Part shown: piece by piece, positions 26,633-35,054 of the stretch
Layout: each line of letters opens with the position of its first letter
Position numbering within the stretch: the first letter of the stretch is position 1
Source of the DNA: Candidatus Hebobacterum abditum
GTDB lineage: Bacteria; Armatimonadota; Hebobacteria; Hebobacterales; Hebobacteraceae
Reading direction: 5' to 3'
Assembly: GCA_029821875.1 (NCBI GenBank)
Contig: JALGXW010000018.1
Coordinates: forward strand, 1-64,000
Length of the DNA stretch: 64,000 bases
The notes under the pieces: generated by a model
Database searches by the model: none
Seen by the model: the letters and a program-made list of their open reading frames with translations, nothing else
What the model was told of the DNA's origin: nothing
Translations under genes and position numbers: made by a program

Positions 26633-27844
26633 TCAGTCAGCGGACTCCGGCCGCTCGTACTCCACCGTGCACTCGAAGTGCTCGTGCGAGGCCAGCACCG
26701 CGCGCCAGATGAGGGTGGTGGTGCCGTTGCCTCTGGTCTCGGCCGGCTCGGGATCGGAGGACAGGAGCTTTACTCCGGGCGGCAGCCGGAGGGCCTGCAC
26801 GTAGGCCGTCTCGTTGGAGCCGGGGCACTGCTTCCAGTGGAAGGAGAAGCGGCCCTCCGCCACGCGCTTCGTCTCCGATCCATCCGTCGGAGGGTAGACC
26901 AAGAGGTAGTGGATGGACTGCCCCGGTGCCACGGGATGGGCGAGCGAGGCCGTGTAGTGGTCGGTGCCCTCGAAGTCCGCACACGGCTCCCTCGTGAAGG
27001 TGAGCTCCTCACCCTCCTGGTAGATGTGCGCGAGTGGGAGGCCGCTCCCCGAGTGAAATTCAATGACGGGGATCGTCTGCTCACTGGCGTTGACGTGTGA
27101 CTCGCTCACATAGAGGGTGGACACGCGGTCGCCGTCGAGCTCCACGAGGTGCATCTGCTTGTGATCTCCCTCCAGCGCGTCGAGCATGGAGGCGACTTGG
27201 CCGAGTTCCTCTGCCTGCTCCCGGCAGCTCGCGCACTCGGCCAGATGGGCCTTCATCTTGGCCGCCTCCTTCTCCGGCCGCACTCCGTAGGCGTAATCGA
27301 TGAGGCTGATCTCGTCCGGCAGCTTGCATTCCGCCATCGCCATTCTCCTTTCGGCCCGCAGCGCCGCGCGGAGCGCGCCGAGCGCTTTGCTGACACGCCA
27401 CTTCGCGGTGCCCACGGGACAGCCCATGTGGCCGGCGATCTCCCGGTAGGTGAACCCCGCGTAGTGCTTCATGATGAGGGCCGTCCGCAGCGCGGGTGGG
27501 AGTTCGGCGATGGTCTGCCTCACGGCGAGCAGTTCGGCGCGGTCGTAGGTCGCGTCCTCGCTCGGCGACTCGTGATCGCCCAGCGGCACCTCCGCCCGCA
27601 CGTGCCGCTGCCGCAGGTGAGTGTGAAAGGCACTCCTCGCAATGGCGGCCAGCCAGGCGCGGGCGTCCCCGCCGCGATAGGAGGCGATCCCGGCGCGAGC
27701 GCGCAGATAGGTCTCCTGGAGCAGGTCATCGGCCAGGTCGAGGTCGCGCCCCAGCCCGATGAGCAGCCGCCTCACCGACTCCCGGTGGGACTCCCACATC
27801 CGCTGGAGCGCCTCCAGCTGTGGCTCCGCGATCTGCCTCTGCAC
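26633..27844 (-). CDS. ECF sigma factor fused to an anti-sigma zinc finger and C-terminal beta domain
   Basis: About 403 residues. Region 2: DLDLADDLLQETYLRARAG, ARAWLAAIARSAFH. Region 4: LPPALRTALIMKHYAGFTY, REIAGHMGCPVGTAKWRVSKAL. It continues without a stop into a zf-HC2-type segment EAAKMKAHLAECASCREQAEELG with the H-x3-C-x2-C pattern of ZAS anti-sigma domains, then a beta-rich domain of about 165 residues (HSGSGLPLAHIYQEG, HYLLVYPP). No TM segment is seen. The start at GTG 27844 is chosen because GGGAGG lies 8 nt upstream; ATG 27862 lacks a site. Normally sigma and anti-sigma are separate proteins. Confidence 0.85.
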   Translation of the reverse strand: MQRQIAEPQLEALQRMWESHRESVRRLLIGLGRDLDLADDLLQETYLRARAGIASYRGGDARAWLAAIARSAFHTHLRQRHVRAEVPLGDHESPSEDATYDRAELLAVRQTIAELPPALRTALIMKHYAGFTYREIAGHMGCPVGTAKWRVSKALGALRAALRAERRMAMAECKLPDEISLIDYAYGVRPEKEAAKMKAHLAECASCREQAEELGQVASMLDALEGDHKQMHLVELDGDRVSTLYVSESHVNASEQTIPVIEFHSGSGLPLAHIYQEGEELTFTREPCADFEGTDHYTASLAHPVAPGQSIHYLLVYPPTDGSETKRVAEGRFSFHWKQCPGSNETAYVQALRLPPGVKLLSSDPEPAETRGNGTTTLIWRAVLASHEHFECTVEYERPESAD

Positions 27845-28190
27845 TCGGACTGCCTCCCACATCGTAGACGCGCCGAAGGGCCTCAATGGTTGGCAGGGGG
27901 CCGGCTTGCCTCCTGCCCCCCAGACCATCTCTCGCCCCCCCAAATCCATCTCACTCTATCGCTGATCCTGTGGAATGAAGCCCCTAGCATCGTCTCCTTC
28001 TCGGATGTGAGGAGCGGGGATCTGAGGGCCTACTGTCGCCGGGCCATGCAGACTTCCCCGCTTCTCGCACGATTGAGTGGACCCCACGCGCCGACCCGGA
28101 CCTCCCCCTTCCCGCGCACGAGCACCCCAAGGAACAGCGCTCCGCCTCGGCGAACCCATCCGAGAATCTCTGGCCTTACAGGATGGGACC
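27845..28190. other. Divergent intergenic region, nothing decisive
   Basis: Only an imperfect GGCAGG...CCTCCTGCC hairpin at about 27892-27918 is recognised. No clear promoter hexamers were found on either strand. The ATG at 28191 of the next gene has GGATGG just upstream. Confidence 0.4.
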
Positions 28191-30299
28191 ATGCTTTCTT
28201 CGCTGGGGTTTGTTGTGCTGTGCTGTCTGCTGACTTGCCTCATCGCCTGCGGCGCCGTGGGCGATGAATCCTCCGCCCCCGCCGCGCCTTCGGACCCGCG
28301 CTGGGATGACTACCAGGTCATCATGTGGGTGCTCCACGGCATCCCCGGTGATGGCGACCTCTTCTTCCAGCGCCTGCGGGAGGCGAACGTCAACGGCATC
28401 CAGGTCGCGACCTGGGAATCGCCCGAGCCCGCGCTCAGTCGCGGCTTCGAGTTCTATGTCGAGAATGTCCACCGCATCGCCTTCCTCCACGAGAGAGAGC
28501 CCATCTACAAGGCCGACTGGGACGCCTACACCAAGACCCGCGACAAGCAGCATCTCCTCCGCGATCCCTGCCTGCACGACGAGAGCTATCTCGCCAGCGC
28601 GAAGCAGGACATCCAGGACAAGGTGCGGCGCTTCGCCGATCACAACCCCCTCATGTATGACCTCGGCGACGAGTGCTCCATCACCTCCTTCGCCAGCCCG
28701 ATGGACTACTGCTTCGCGGAGCCCACGCTGAAGGCCTTCCGCGAGTGGCTCATGGAGCACTACGGCGACCTCGACCGGCTCAACGAGCAGTGGGAAAGCG
28801 ACTTCAGCTCCTGGGAAGACGTCGTCCCCATAACCACCTATGAGATGAAGGACCGCGAGAGGACCGGCAGCGAGAACTACTCGCCCTGGGCCGACCACCG
28901 CACCTTCATGGACGTCACCTTTGCCGAGTCGTGGCGCACCTTCCGCAGTTGGCTCCGCGAGATCGACCCCGACGGGCTGGCCGGGCTGGCGGGGCTGCAG
29001 ATGCCGGCCACCTTCGGCGGCTACGATCTCTGGCGGCTCTCCCAGGTGCTCGACTGGTTCGAGCCCTATGACATCGGCGAGTCCCGCGGCATCTTCCGTT
29101 CCTTCCTGCCGGAGGGCACGCCGGTCTTCGCCACCCTCTTCGAGCACGACCCGAACCAGGCCAGCCGCCGGCTCTGGCACGTGCTGCTCAACGGCGACCG
29201 CGGTGTCATCATCTGGTGCAGCAGCGATTGGTTCGACTACGAGTCCCCCGACATCACGCCCAAGCCCTTCGTCGCCGGCATGGGCGAGGTGTTCGCGGAG
29301 CTGCGCGGCCCGGCCGCGAAGGCGATCATGCACGCCAAGCGCGACCGGCCGCCCATCGCCATCCACTACTCCCACCCCTCCATCCAGGTCGGCTGGATGA
29401 TCGACTCCCGCGAGGACCTCGACACCTGGCCGCGCCGGTTCTCCTCCTATGAGGCGGTGCACTCCCGCATCACCCGGGTGCGGGATAGCTGGTGTCGCAT
29501 GCTGGAGGATCTCGGCTATCAGTACGACTTCGTCTCCACCGATCAGATTCTCGATGGCACCCTCGCCGAGCGCGGCTATGAGGTGCTCATCCTCCCCCAG
29601 TCCATGGCCGTCCGGGAGGAGGAGGCGGAGGCCATTGAGCGCTACGCGAACGACGGCGGCGTGGTCGTCGCCGACTTCTTCTGCGGGATCTTCGACGGGC
29701 ACGCCAAGCGAAGGGAGGCGGGGATCCTCGACTCCTTCTTCGGAATCTCCCGGGATGCGCAGACCGGCATGGTCGCCCAGCCCGAGCAGAGCCATGCCGA
29801 TGACGGCCAGCTCCGCGCCGCCGAGCCGGAGCTGCTCACCGAAAAGGGCGAGGCCGTGTCACGCCTGCGCCGAAAGGTCGGCAAGGGCGCGGCCGTCTAT
29901 CTCAATCTCACGCCCATCGATTACTCGAAGCTGCGGCTCGAAGGCAAGGGCGATGATATCCGCGCCATCGCCGCGGAGACCCTCGCCGACGCCGGCCTCG
30001 CGCCCCCCGCCGAGGTCACCATCGACGGCGGTCCGCCGGTGGGATGTGAGGTGCTCACTTACGAAGGCGACGGCCGCCGCTATATCGCCATCATGCGCCG
30101 GCCGGAATACAGCATCGGAAGCCTCGGGGAGATCGGCTACAGCGACAACTCGCGGTTCGAGAAGCCGGTCGACGTGACGGCCCGCTTCGGCGAGAAGACC
30201 CGCGCCACCGAACTCCTCTCCGGCCTCGACCTCGGCGAGACCGAAGAAACCACCCTCACCCTCCGCCCCTGGAAACCCCTGATCCTCGAACTGCAGTGA
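28191..30299 (+). CDS. GH42-like beta-galactosidase lipoprotein
   Basis: 702 residues. Lipobox LIAC at the end of a signal peptide (LSSLGFVVLCCLLTCLIAC), so extracellular and lipid-anchored. The N-terminal domain is a GH-A TIM barrel of GH42 style (VIMWVLHGIPG, LGDECSITSFA with a potential acid/base Glu, FDYVEN...), with YGDLDRLNEQWESDF and FATLFEHDPN typical of the family. From about 480 a GH42 trimerisation-like Rossmann domain follows (YEVLILPQSMAVREEEAEAI, YANDGGVVVADFF), then a small beta domain. Substrate may be galactoside-like. Catalytic residues are inferred, not verified. Confidence 0.85.
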   Translation: MLSSLGFVVLCCLLTCLIACGAVGDESSAPAAPSDPRWDDYQVIMWVLHGIPGDGDLFFQRLREANVNGIQVATWESPEPALSRGFEFYVENVHRIAFLHEREPIYKADWDAYTKTRDKQHLLRDPCLHDESYLASAKQDIQDKVRRFADHNPLMYDLGDECSITSFASPMDYCFAEPTLKAFREWLMEHYGDLDRLNEQWESDFSSWEDVVPITTYEMKDRERTGSENYSPWADHRTFMDVTFAESWRTFRSWLREIDPDGLAGLAGLQMPATFGGYDLWRLSQVLDWFEPYDIGESRGIFRSFLPEGTPVFATLFEHDPNQASRRLWHVLLNGDRGVIIWCSSDWFDYESPDITPKPFVAGMGEVFAELRGPAAKAIMHAKRDRPPIAIHYSHPSIQVGWMIDSREDLDTWPRRFSSYEAVHSRITRVRDSWCRMLEDLGYQYDFVSTDQILDGTLAERGYEVLILPQSMAVREEEAEAIERYANDGGVVVADFFCGIFDGHAKRREAGILDSFFGISRDAQTGMVAQPEQSHADDGQLRAAEPELLTEKGEAVSRLRRKVGKGAAVYLNLTPIDYSKLRLEGKGDDIRAIAAETLADAGLAPPAEVTIDGGPPVGCEVLTYEGDGRRYIAIMRRPEYSIGSLGEIGYSDNSRFEKPVDVTARFGEKTRATELLSGLDLGETEETTLTLRPWKPLILELQ

Positions 30300-30332
30300 C
30301 GGCCAGGGGGGCAGGTCGCCGGCCGGTTCCTT

Positions 30333-30400
30333 GCTTCGGTAGCGTGCTGCCGAAGCCCCTGGCCCTGGTCTGCCTTGCTTCGGTAGCGTGCTGCCGAAGC
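30333..30400 (-). repeat. Two REP palindromes in direct repeat, downstream of the RAYT gene
   Basis: Copies at 30333-30356 and 30377-30400, 44 bp apart, each with arms GCTTCGGTAGC and GCTGCCGAAGC and followed by CCCTGGCCCTG. They are the exact reverse complement of the copy at 30910-30933 and lie 15 nt from the end of the transposase gene. Confidence 0.9.
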
Positions 30401-30414
30401 CCCTGGCCCTGATC

Positions 30415-30894
30415 TCAGAGCGAGATCCCCTCCCAGCTATCGCAAGTGAAGGGCACTTCAGCCGACCCCAGGACAAGCTGCCGATAGCTGGAGTGCTCCC
30501 AGTCCGCCGGGCCTGGTGCTAGCCCACGCCGCAGCGGGTTGTCGTGCAGGTAGTCCACCTTGACCTGGAGCAACCTTCCCGAAGACACCGGCAGGACGCG
30601 AGGTCGCTCCTTCCACAGGCCGCCGCCCGGCTGCAGTAAGTGTGAAGTCAGCCCAAGCGTCCTCTGCAGGAAGCGGCGGACGCTCCGTCCTTGCTCTGCC
30701 CACAGCAGGAGGTGGAAGTGCTCGGGCATCGCCACGTAGGCGAGGACGCGGACGCCAAGCGCCTCCCGGGCAGCATTCCATTCACGGTACAGCACGTCCA
30801 GCGCCTCATCGACCAGCACCGGACGCCATCCGGATATGGTGGCCGTACAGAAGTGCGCGTGCGCGTCGAGATAGCGGTTATGCCATCGGGACAT
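30415..30894 (-). CDS. REP-associated tyrosine transposase (RAYT, Y1_Tnp/HUH family)
   Basis: 159-residue single-strand DNA transposase related to IS200/IS605 TnpA. The HUH motif is EHFHLLLW (His 59, His 61); the catalytic Tyr is Tyr 115 in VDYLHDNPLRRGL, the conserved RAYT Y-x-x-x-N-P signature. Members recognise REP hairpins and are usually single-copy domesticated genes. Here REP palindromes sit 16 bp before the ATG (30910-30933) and 15 and 58 bp after the stop in inverted orientation. Start MSRWHNRYLD; the longer frame from 31236 crosses REP and other genes. The gene is intact. Confidence 0.95.
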   Translation of the reverse strand: MSRWHNRYLDAHAHFCTATISGWRPVLVDEALDVLYREWNAAREALGVRVLAYVAMPEHFHLLLWAEQGRSVRRFLQRTLGLTSHLLQPGGGLWKERPRVLPVSSGRLLQVKVDYLHDNPLRRGLAPGPADWEHSSYRQLVLGSAEVPFTCDSWEGISL

Positions 30895-30909
30895 GCGTTG
30901 CTCGACCCC

Positions 30910-30933
30910 GCTTCGGCAGCACGCTACCGAAGC
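30910..30933 (+). repeat. REP palindrome at the 5' side of the RAYT gene
   Basis: Arms GCTTCGGCAGC and GCTACCGAAGC: exact inverted copy of the downstream REPs at 30333 and 30377. It sits 16 nt upstream of the transposase ATG. Confidence 0.9.
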
Positions 30934-30982
30934 AACGAATGCATCTCCGCTGCCCGAGACGTTCTGCCCCTTGCGGCTCTCG

Positions 30983-31453
30983 TCACTGCGTAGAGCCTGT
31001 AGCGCCTTCCGATGCTCCGTATTGCGGGGGCCGCCACCCGAGCCTCCGCGCGATAGGCCGGGGGAGATACTCGTGGCAAGCGACATGAAACATGACGAGG
31101 CCAACCAGCGCAGCCAATCGCCACCACCAGGCCGCGTCCATACCGACGATGACGAAGACGATATAGTAGGCCAGGGCTGCCAGCGCGAAGAGCGCGTCCG
31201 CATGGAGGCCTCCCCCGCGGAGCAGGTACGTGACATCCAGGTACGCAGCTATTGGGGGCGTCAGCGCCGCCGCCACGAACACCCACCGCGCGACGAGCCG
31301 GGCTGTGTCTGCGGGGAGCACAAGCGCCACGATGATCACGCCCGGGATGCCGAGCACTGTCGCCAGCCCGCACAACGCGTACAGATAGTAGATGACGCGG
31401 TCCAGCCCCGTCACCGGCACTTCACGGGTCGGTTGTTCTGGTTCTTGGTTCAA
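30983..31453 (-). CDS. Membrane protein, about four to five TM segments
   Basis: 156 residues. Short polar N-terminus (NQEPEQPTREVPVTG), then hydrophobic helices GVIIVALVLPADTA, WVFVAAALTPPIAAYL, FALAALAYYIVFVIVG and WWWRLAALVGLVMFHVAC, with a positive tail (PRPIARRLGWRP). Function unknown. The ATG at 31453 follows the minus-strand composite element by 11 nt. Expression under that element is inferred. It ends about 50 nt before the REP upstream of the RAYT. Confidence 0.75.
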   Translation of the reverse strand: MNQEPEQPTREVPVTGLDRVIYYLYALCGLATVLGIPGVIIVALVLPADTARLVARWVFVAAALTPPIAAYLDVTYLLRGGGLHADALFALAALAYYIVFVIVGMDAAWWWRLAALVGLVMFHVACHEYLPRPIARRLGWRPPQYGASEGATGSTQ

Positions 31454-31464
31454 GGCGTTTCGTT

Positions 31465-31553
31465 ACTTCGGTAGTGCGCTCCCGAAGCCCGGTCTTCCCC
31501 CCCTCACGCCCTCATCCCCGCCCAACTCTCGCGCCGGGGGGGACGGGTGTCAA
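31465..31553 (-). repeat. Composite element on the minus strand: TTGACA-N17-GAGAGT plus REP palindrome
   Basis: Minus strand: TTGACA (31553-31548), GAGAGT (31530-31525), GGGGATGAGGGCGTGAGG block, then the palindrome with arms GCTTCGGGAGC and ACTACCGAAGT (31488-31465) and AACG. Sense orientation to the membrane gene at 31453. Confidence 0.75.
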
Positions 31554-31590
31554 GGGGTGGGTTGAGTAAGGCGCCGCCTGCGGCCCGCGC

Positions 31591-33003
31591 TTAGTCGCAG
31601 CGGAAGATGACGTCGTAGTCGTAGGGGTCCTGCTCCCGCTGCTCGAACCCCGTTAGCTCGAAGAAGGTCTCCCAGTCGCGGGCGGCGTTGTCGTCCTCCA
31701 TGTCGGGGCCGATGCTCCACACGACGAAGCCGTCACCCTCCTGCCGGTAGTGGAAGGGCCCGCCGCCGAAGGGGTCGGTGGGCAGTTCCCAGCCCTCGGC
31801 CTCGAGCTCGAGGAGGGAGTCGGGGTAGGAACCGTGTTCGGCGCGGTGGCCGGCGACGGCGAGGGCGACCTGCGCGGCGCGGACGGCGGCCGTCTTCAGG
31901 TCCCTGGTCCAGACAACGCGGGTGTAGACGGGGAAGACCATCTGCGTGACCAGGCTCCGCCAGGGCGGCAAAGCTTCCACCGCGGCGGTGGCCGCCCCGA
32001 TGCGCTCCTCCGACTCCGGCCAGGGCAGGTCGAGGGCCTCGAAGTACTCGGCCCAGGCCTGGAGGGAGGCGAGCTGGTCGAGGTTGAGGAGAGGGCGGCC
32101 GACAGTGCGGTAGAGGACGACGCCGACCCGCTGCCTCCTCGATGCTTCCTGCCCGCCGGACCAGATACTGACGACCTCGGCGGCCGGGGCGTGCTGCACA
32201 TAGTCGAAGATCCAGAGGTGCATGGCAAGCTCGAACTCCATGGCACGGGCGAAGGCGGGCCGTTCGGCGCTCGGCCGGAACTGATCGAAGGTGTCGCGGC
32301 AGGCCTCCGCGGAGGGGCTGCCGCCGCAGAGCGTCTCCCGCAGCGGCGGGTCTGCGATTCCCTCGATCGCGAGGGCGACGAGCTGGGCGATGATGGTGGG
32401 CTCGGCCTTCGCGTGTTCGGCGAGACGGAAGATGGTGGCGCAGTCGGCGAGGGCCTCATCGTGCCGGCCGTCGGCGTTGAGGACCCGCGCCCGAACGGCA
32501 AGCATCCGGGCGGCCTCTCGCATTCGCGCCCAATGGGGGAAGGTGGCCTCGGGGCCGCGCTCCCAGTCAACGGGGAAGGCGCACTCTGGCATCCGTGAGG
32601 CGCGATCAAGTAGGTCGAAGTACGTCTCGTTCGCGGCCACCACCTCGCGGGCGACGGCCATCACCTCCGGATCATCGGGGTCATCGGGCCAGAAGAGCGC
32701 CATTTCCTCCTCGTGCGATCGCCGAAGAGAGTCGAAGGCCTGCTGGTAGACATCGGCCGCATTCTCGCCTTCCGGTGGGACGGGAGGCGCGATCTCGGCG
32801 AAGGCGAGGAGCTGGCCGGCGTCGGCGAGGCGCTCCATCTCCTTGCCGACGAGGCGGCCCGTGATGAGCGTGGCTGCGATGTGAATGACGAGCAGCGGCG
32901 GGAGGACATAGAGCAGGAACTTCCGCGCCGCGCGGCCGACGGCCCTCGTCGCCCGCCAGAGGTAGCCCGGAACTCGTGGGAAGAAGGGGAAGAGGTCGCT
33001 CAT
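31591..33003 (-). CDS. 470-residue single-TM exported protein with pseudopilin-like C-terminal segment
   Basis: N-terminal TM segment (KFLLYVLPPLLVIHIAAT), then a long helical soluble part with tetratricopeptide-like repeats of acidic helices (ENAADVYQQAFDSL, MPECAFPVDWERGPE) and a C-terminal block YPDSLLELEAEGWELPTDPFG, GDGFVVWSIGPDMEDD. That tail is typical of GspG-like pseudopilin C-termini. A paralogue at 38244-39716 shares the same order and about 15 anchor residues. Last gene of the sigma/anti-sigma operon; 3 nt separate it from 33007. Confidence 0.8.
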   Translation of the reverse strand: MSDLFPFFPRVPGYLWRATRAVGRAARKFLLYVLPPLLVIHIAATLITGRLVGKEMERLADAGQLLAFAEIAPPVPPEGENAADVYQQAFDSLRRSHEEEMALFWPDDPDDPEVMAVAREVVAANETYFDLLDRASRMPECAFPVDWERGPEATFPHWARMREAARMLAVRARVLNADGRHDEALADCATIFRLAEHAKAEPTIIAQLVALAIEGIADPPLRETLCGGSPSAEACRDTFDQFRPSAERPAFARAMEFELAMHLWIFDYVQHAPAAEVVSIWSGGQEASRRQRVGVVLYRTVGRPLLNLDQLASLQAWAEYFEALDLPWPESEERIGAATAAVEALPPWRSLVTQMVFPVYTRVVWTRDLKTAAVRAAQVALAVAGHRAEHGSYPDSLLELEAEGWELPTDPFGGGPFHYRQEGDGFVVWSIGPDMEDDNAARDWETFFELTGFEQREQDPYDYDVIFRCD

Positions 33004-33006
33004 CGG

Positions 33007-33435
33007 CTAGCCTCCCGAGCCGTTCGCCAGCAGCGAGGCGCGCAGCGCGGCATAGGTGTCGGCGGCGGCCGGGGAGTCGGCACGGAGCCAGGCGATGCGC
33101 GCCGGCGCGGCCTCGCCGAGCATTTCTGCAAGCCAGGTTGTATCGTCGTCGGCCGCCGTCGGTGTGGAAGGGGTAGCGGCGACGACGGCCGGCGACGAAG
33201 ACCCTGACACCCTCCCGTCCTGCACCTTCAGCACGATGATGTCGATCAGCAGCAGGGCCGCGACGAGGGCGGCCGCCAGCACAGGCCGCGCCGCGCCCCA
33301 CCCGCGACGCGTCCGGGTCCGCGAGTGGGAGAGCGCCCGCGTTCGCAGGTGCCGGCCGGGCTCCCGCCGCGGCAGGCCGCGGATGATGTTTTCGAGAGCG
33401 TCTTCGTCGATATCGTGGAGGCGTCGGTCGGTCAT
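33007..33435 (-). CDS. Probable single-TM anti-sigma-like protein
   Basis: 142 residues. The N-terminus is polar with Asp/Glu and a basic stretch (LRTRALSHSRTRTRRG), then one TM helix (VLAAALVAALLLIDIIVLKV) and a short extracytoplasmic tail. The position directly after an ECF sigma gene, overlapping its stop by 4 nt, is what one expects of a membrane anti-sigma or co-regulator. No zinc motif is present, so the assignment is positional inference. Start ATG 33435. Confidence 0.7.
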   Translation of the reverse strand: MTDRRLHDIDEDALENIIRGLPRREPGRHLRTRALSHSRTRTRRGWGAARPVLAAALVAALLLIDIIVLKVQDGRVSGSSSPAVVAATPSTPTAADDDTTWLAEMLGEAAPARIAWLRADSPAAADTYAALRASLLANGSGG

Positions 33436-33977
33436 GACGCATCACCTTTCAGGAGATCGCGCAGCTTGGCGATGCCGAGGCGGTAGCGGCTGAAGGCGGT
33501 GTCCTTCGTGGTCCCGCAGAGGGCGGCGATCTCCCTGAACGTGTAGCCCTCGGAGAGATGGAGGGCGATGACTTCGCGCTGGTCCGGTGGCAGCGAGCGC
33601 AGGGCGCGGTCGATGTCGATGGCGAGGGCGCGATCCTCGGTGCCGCAGGCCTCCAGGTCGATCCAGGAGGTATCTGCCTCGAACTCCCGGCGTCGCTGGC
33701 GCTTGCGGCGCAGGCCGATGGCCTGGCAGCGGGCGGCCTGGAAGAGATAGGGCCGCAGGTCGCGGATGCGGCCCAAACCGATGCGGGCCACCGCCAGGAA
33801 GACCTCCTGCAGCGCGTCCTCGGCGTCCTGCTCTGACCCGACGAGTGTCAAGAGATAGCGATAGAGAGGCGCGGCATAGGCCTCGTAGACCTCCCCGAGG
33901 TGGGTCGGACGCTCGGCCTCGGCCGCCGCTTCCTCGCCCTTCAGATCGCCGGCCTCCAGCACTCGGCTGGTCTCCAT
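33432..33977 (-). CDS. ECF RNA polymerase sigma factor
   Basis: 181 residues, ATG 33977 with GGAG 8 nt upstream (an alternative GTG at 33986 lacks one). Region 2 includes YLLTLVGSEQDAEDALQEVFLAVARIG and the DNA-melting basic patch (ARCQAIGLRRKRQRR). Region 4 includes LPPDQREVIALHLSEGYTFREIAALCGTT with the HTH ending in TAFSRYRLGIAKLRDLL. First gene of an operon with the membrane protein 33007 and the 470-residue exported protein 31591, overlapping or 3 nt apart. Expected to respond to an envelope signal. Confidence 0.95.
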   Translation of the reverse strand: METSRVLEAGDLKGEEAAAEAERPTHLGEVYEAYAAPLYRYLLTLVGSEQDAEDALQEVFLAVARIGLGRIRDLRPYLFQAARCQAIGLRRKRQRRREFEADTSWIDLEACGTEDRALAIDIDRALRSLPPDQREVIALHLSEGYTFREIAALCGTTKDTAFSRYRLGIAKLRDLLKGDAS

Positions 33978-34090
33978 GTGGAGCACTCCATCTGATTAGA
34001 CGCGAAAGGGAGGCGAATGTGTCAAGACAGATTGCCCTTTTCTCGGAAGGCAGGCGCCTTGCCTCCTACCCCACGAACTCGCTTCGCCAG

Positions 34091-34120
34091 TTGTGGACAG
34101 CCAAACACTTCGTGTATAAT
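34091..34120 (+). promoter_or_regulatory. Promoter of the tcmP-Gp37/68 pair
   Basis: -35-like TTGTGG (34091-34096), 18-nt spacer, consensus -10 TATAAT (34115-34120). Start near 34127, leader about 64 nt. The upstream 34048-34075 is a decayed GGCAGG hairpin. Confidence 0.65.
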
Positions 34121-34190
34121 AGCCCTGATTTCGAGGGCAAGCTAACGACGCAAGACAGTGTGGCATCGGAGGCGCGAGGGGGAGCCGCGA

Positions 34191-35054
34191 ATGACTCAAC
34201 CCCAGTTGGACGGGCTGAGGACCTGGTCTCAGGTCAAGCACGTCATCGTCAGGAAGTACATCCAGGCGTACTCAACGCTCATCGCAGCGCAACCGGGCCT
34301 CAAGCATGTCTACGTCGACGCGTTCGCCGGTGCGGGGATGCTTGAGAACGCAGAGACGGGCGAAGAGTCCGCAGGTTCGCCGATCATCGCGCTGGAGATC
34401 AAACCTCCTTTCCATGACTACCACTTCATCGAGCTTGATGAGCGCAAGGCGCGAATCCTTAGAGAGCATGTGGGAGAGCGCGGCACAGTTCATACAGGCG
34501 ACTGTAACGAGGTGCTCCTAAACTCTGCTCTGCCGCTCTGTCGGTGGGACGATCACCGGAGGGGGTTCTGGCTGCTGGATGCGTACGGGATGCACTATGA
34601 CTGGGAGGCTATCGCGGCAGCCGGAGCGGAGCGCGGAGTGGAGATCCTGCTCAACTGGCCCATCCATGACATCAACCGCAACGCAGCTTGGCGAGACCCC
34701 TTGAAGCTGGATGCCGGTCGCTTGGAGCGGATGCGCAGATTCTGGGGTGATGACTCGTGGCGAGACGCCGCCTACGTGAAGCAGTTCGGCCTCTTCGGAG
34801 GTGAACCTGCAGAGCGCAAGGTGCCGTACACGAGGATCATCGATGCCTATCGCGATCGGCTCAGGCGTGTCGCGGGCTTCCCGTTCGTACCGAGACCCCT
34901 CCCGGTGAGGGGCGAGGGCCGCCAACCTCTGTACTACCTCGTCTTCGCGTCGCACAACGCGACAGGGGCGAAGATCGCGGGAGACGTATTCAGGAAGCAT
35001 GCACGTGACGCTGACCGCGGGTCGCTCCTAGAACCGGAGGACGATGGCTGTTAA
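34191..35054 (+). CDS. tcmP: TcmP, three-Cys-motif partner protein
   Basis: 287 residues; the family is known only as the partner of a three-cysteine protein. Features: [34 protein letters not shown] (a methyltransferase-like glycine-rich loop), [27 protein letters not shown] and a C-terminal [14 protein letters not shown]. The Rossmann-like AGAGM and ELD motifs suggest a SAM-type fold. Start ATG 34191 with GGGGGAG 6-7 nt upstream. It overlaps the next gene by 11 nt. Its base composition seems lower in GC than its neighbours, in keeping with acquisition; this is an impression and not computed. Confidence 0.9.
   Translation: MTQPQLDGLRTWSQVKHVIVRKYIQAYSTLIAAQPGLKHVYVDAFAGAGMLENAETGEESAGSPIIALEIKPPFHDYHFIELDERKARILREHVGERGTVHTGDCNEVLLNSALPLCRWDDHRRGFWLLDAYGMHYDWEAIAAAGAERGVEILLNWPIHDINRNAAWRDPLKLDAGRLERMRRFWGDDSWRDAAYVKQFGLFGGEPAERKVPYTRIIDAYRDRLRRVAGFPFVPRPLPVRGEGRQPLYYLVFASHNATGAKIAGDVFRKHARDADRGSLLEPEDDGC

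Noticed and set aside
27862-27949. Upstream ATG starts for the sigma-anti-sigma fusion
   Set aside because: No ribosome site at 27862 or 27949; GTG 27844 has GGGAGG at 8 nt and keeps all sigma motifs.
28176-29795. Minus-strand 539-residue frame over the GH42-like gene
   Set aside because: Shadow with no signal or motif; the lipobox and barrel motifs are on the plus strand.
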